Below, piece by piece: positions 63,130 through 64,000 of a stretch of DNA of 64,000 nucleotides (within the stretch, counting starts at the first letter, position 1; every line of letters begins with the position of its first letter). The stretch is from Gluconobacter japonicus (GTDB lineage: Bacteria; Pseudomonadota; Alphaproteobacteria; Acetobacterales; Acetobacteraceae). The DNA lies in the NCBI RefSeq assembly GCF_002723975.1, contig NZ_BEWO01000001.1, positions 1-64,000 of the forward strand, written 5' to 3'. The notes beneath the pieces are model-generated. The model saw only the letters and a list, made by a program, of their open reading frames with translations, was not told where the DNA came from and searched no databases. Both the position numbers and the translations under genes were made by a program.

Positions 63130-63338
63130 ACGACTGGCCCCCTTCGGGTAAAACTACAAAAAATGGATACAAGAAGAAACTGGCATTAGCACGCTGATCG
63201 TGGCAATGCAACGCGTGCCCGCTTTTCTGCCATAATCACAATGAAAACTTAAGTGTCTCCCAGATCGTTTGACCTGTTCATGGCAGGGCCATCGCACCTC
63301 CCCGTGAGGAAGATCATTTTACAATCAGGAATATCATA

Positions 63339-63941
63339 ATGCTTCTGCGTCAGAACGAACGCACCGCTCTCTTCATTGATGGCGCCAGCCTTCATCATGC
63401 TGCACGCAACCTCGGATTTGAAGTCGACTTTCGCAGTCTTCGCTCCCTGTTTGAAAGCCAGTGCCAGTTTCAGCGCGCCTTCTATTATGCAGCCATGCCT
63501 GAAACGGAAGACTACTCCCCCCTTCGCCCCCTGACCGACTGGCTCGCCTATAACGGCTTCCATCTCATTCTGAAAAATGCCCGCGAGTTTACGGATCATT
63601 CAGGAAGACGTCGTATTAAAGGGAATATGGATGTCGAACTCACCGTCGATCTGCTCGAACAGTCATCAAGGCTGGATCATGCCGTCATCATCAGCGGTGA
63701 TTCCGATCTGCGTCGCGCTGTCGAGGCTGCGCAAAATCGCGGTGTGCGCGTAACTGTCATTTCCTCAATGCGGTCAACGCCCCCCATGATCGGGGACGAT
63801 CTGCGCAGACAGGCTGACCGCTTTGTGGAACTGGCCGATATTGCCCCTTCCTTTACGCGTCGCCAGTCGGAGCAACGGACACGTCAGGCCCCCGTTCGTC
63901 ATCCAGCAGACCTCAACAGTGACGAGACCAGCGATACATGA
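63339..63941 (+). CDS. NYN-domain (LabA/DUF88) putative RNase
   Basis: A 200-residue NYN/PIN-like protein. The acidic catalytic residues are in ALFIDGASLHHAARN (Asp), GNMDVELTVDLLE (Asp, Asp) and VIISGDSDLRRAV (Asp, Asp). Such proteins are predicted metal-dependent RNases acting on RNA turnover; the target is unknown. CAGGAA precedes ATG 63339. A basic, Gln/Arg-rich tail follows the domain. Its stop overlaps the next start by three bases (ATGA). Confidence 0.92.
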   Translation: MLLRQNERTALFIDGASLHHAARNLGFEVDFRSLRSLFESQCQFQRAFYYAAMPETEDYSPLRPLTDWLAYNGFHLILKNAREFTDHSGRRRIKGNMDVELTVDLLEQSSRLDHAVIISGDSDLRRAVEAAQNRGVRVTVISSMRSTPPMIGDDLRRQADRFVELADIAPSFTRRQSEQRTRQAPVRHPADLNSDETSDT

Positions 63942-64000
63942 CTCCCCAGGCTTCTACCGGATCAACCGCACACCTAGGCACGCCCATTCTACCGGAAACA
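63938..64000 (+). CDS. Start of an unidentified protein (3' truncated)
   Basis: ATG 63938 overlaps the stop of the NYN gene as ATGA, and an open frame MTPQASTGSTAHLGTPILPE runs to the window edge. Twenty-one residues are too few to name the family. Translational coupling to the NYN gene supports it as a real gene. Confidence 0.5.
   Translation, partial: MTPQASTGSTAHLGTPILPET

Noticed and set aside
1-64000. CRISPR arrays, insertion sequences, prophage or toxin-antitoxin loci
   Set aside because: No regularly spaced repeats, transposase, integrase, phage structural or toxin-antitoxin genes were found on reading the frames.

Overview
The window is 64 kb of a dense bacterial chromosome, GC-rich (my impression is high 50s percent), with short intergenic gaps. 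The gene set and order point to an alphaproteobacterium of the Acetobacteraceae, most likely Gluconobacter or a close relative. The reasons are the large alphaproteobacterial-type gltBD pair, the kdsD-lptC-lptA-lptB-rpoN cluster, an Hsp20/DUF1150 pair, a bifunctional Rsh next to rpoZ and acpS, and a long envelope-biogenesis convoy (pyrH-frr-uppS-cdsA-dxr-rseP-bamA-ompH-lpxD-fabZ-lpxA-lpxI). No database search was possible, so the taxon is an inference.

Layout. 1-5.8 kb: accessory genes on the minus strand: a small unknown protein, a nucleoside hydrolase broken by two lesions, an MscS channel, and a copper module (OprC/NosA-type TonB receptor plus a His/Met/Cys-rich DUF2946 membrane protein) with a CsoR-like operator upstream. 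5.8-10.3 kb: plus strand, an exported DUF1800/DUF1501 pair, glutathione-independent formaldehyde dehydrogenase and an FMN reductase. 10.4-17.5 kb: gltB, gltD and an NDUFA9-like protein on minus. 17.6-23.6 kb: tRNA-Leu(CAG), RNase D, then kdsD-lptC-lptA-lptB-rpoN and a DUF3147 protein on plus. 23.6-32.6 kb: a mosaic of AraC regulator/NTF2-like protein, LprI-like protein, ABC-F ATPase, FucP-like transporter, and a divergent pair of secreted PI-PLC-like protein and TonB receptor. 32.7-36.3 kb: Hsp20-DUF1150-RidA on minus behind a probable RNA thermometer, divergent from def-fmt-truA. 36.3-44.4 kb: dapD-dapE-membrane protein, a GAF plus degenerate GGDEF protein, and rpmH-rnpA-yidD-yidC-engB-argB. 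44.5-63.1 kb: one uninterrupted minus-strand run of 19 genes from rpoZ to gloA. 63.3 kb to the end: a NYN-domain protein and the start of another gene on plus.

How the genes work together. Much of the window builds the Gram-negative envelope: Kdo precursor (KdsD), lipid A (LpxD, FabZ, LpxA, LpxI), LPS transport (LptA, B, C), outer-membrane protein assembly (BamA, OmpH/Skp), inner-membrane insertion (YidC, YidD), signal peptidase and RseP, phospholipid and undecaprenyl phosphate synthesis, and diaminopimelate (DapD, DapE). The rest of the core couples translation (RpmH, Def, Fmt, TruA, Frr, Era, Rnc, RnpA), stringent response (Rsh, RpoZ) and nitrogen assimilation (GltBD).

The points most worth following up are a ROSE-like thermometer at the Hsp20 start, a degenerate GGDEF protein that keeps the c-di-GMP I-site, an apparent CTG start for rnpA overlapping the rpmH stop, PHO-box-like half-sites between the PI-PLC and TonB receptor genes, and a 69-residue H-box protein with no kinase domain. 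No insertion sequences, prophage, CRISPR array or rRNA were seen.
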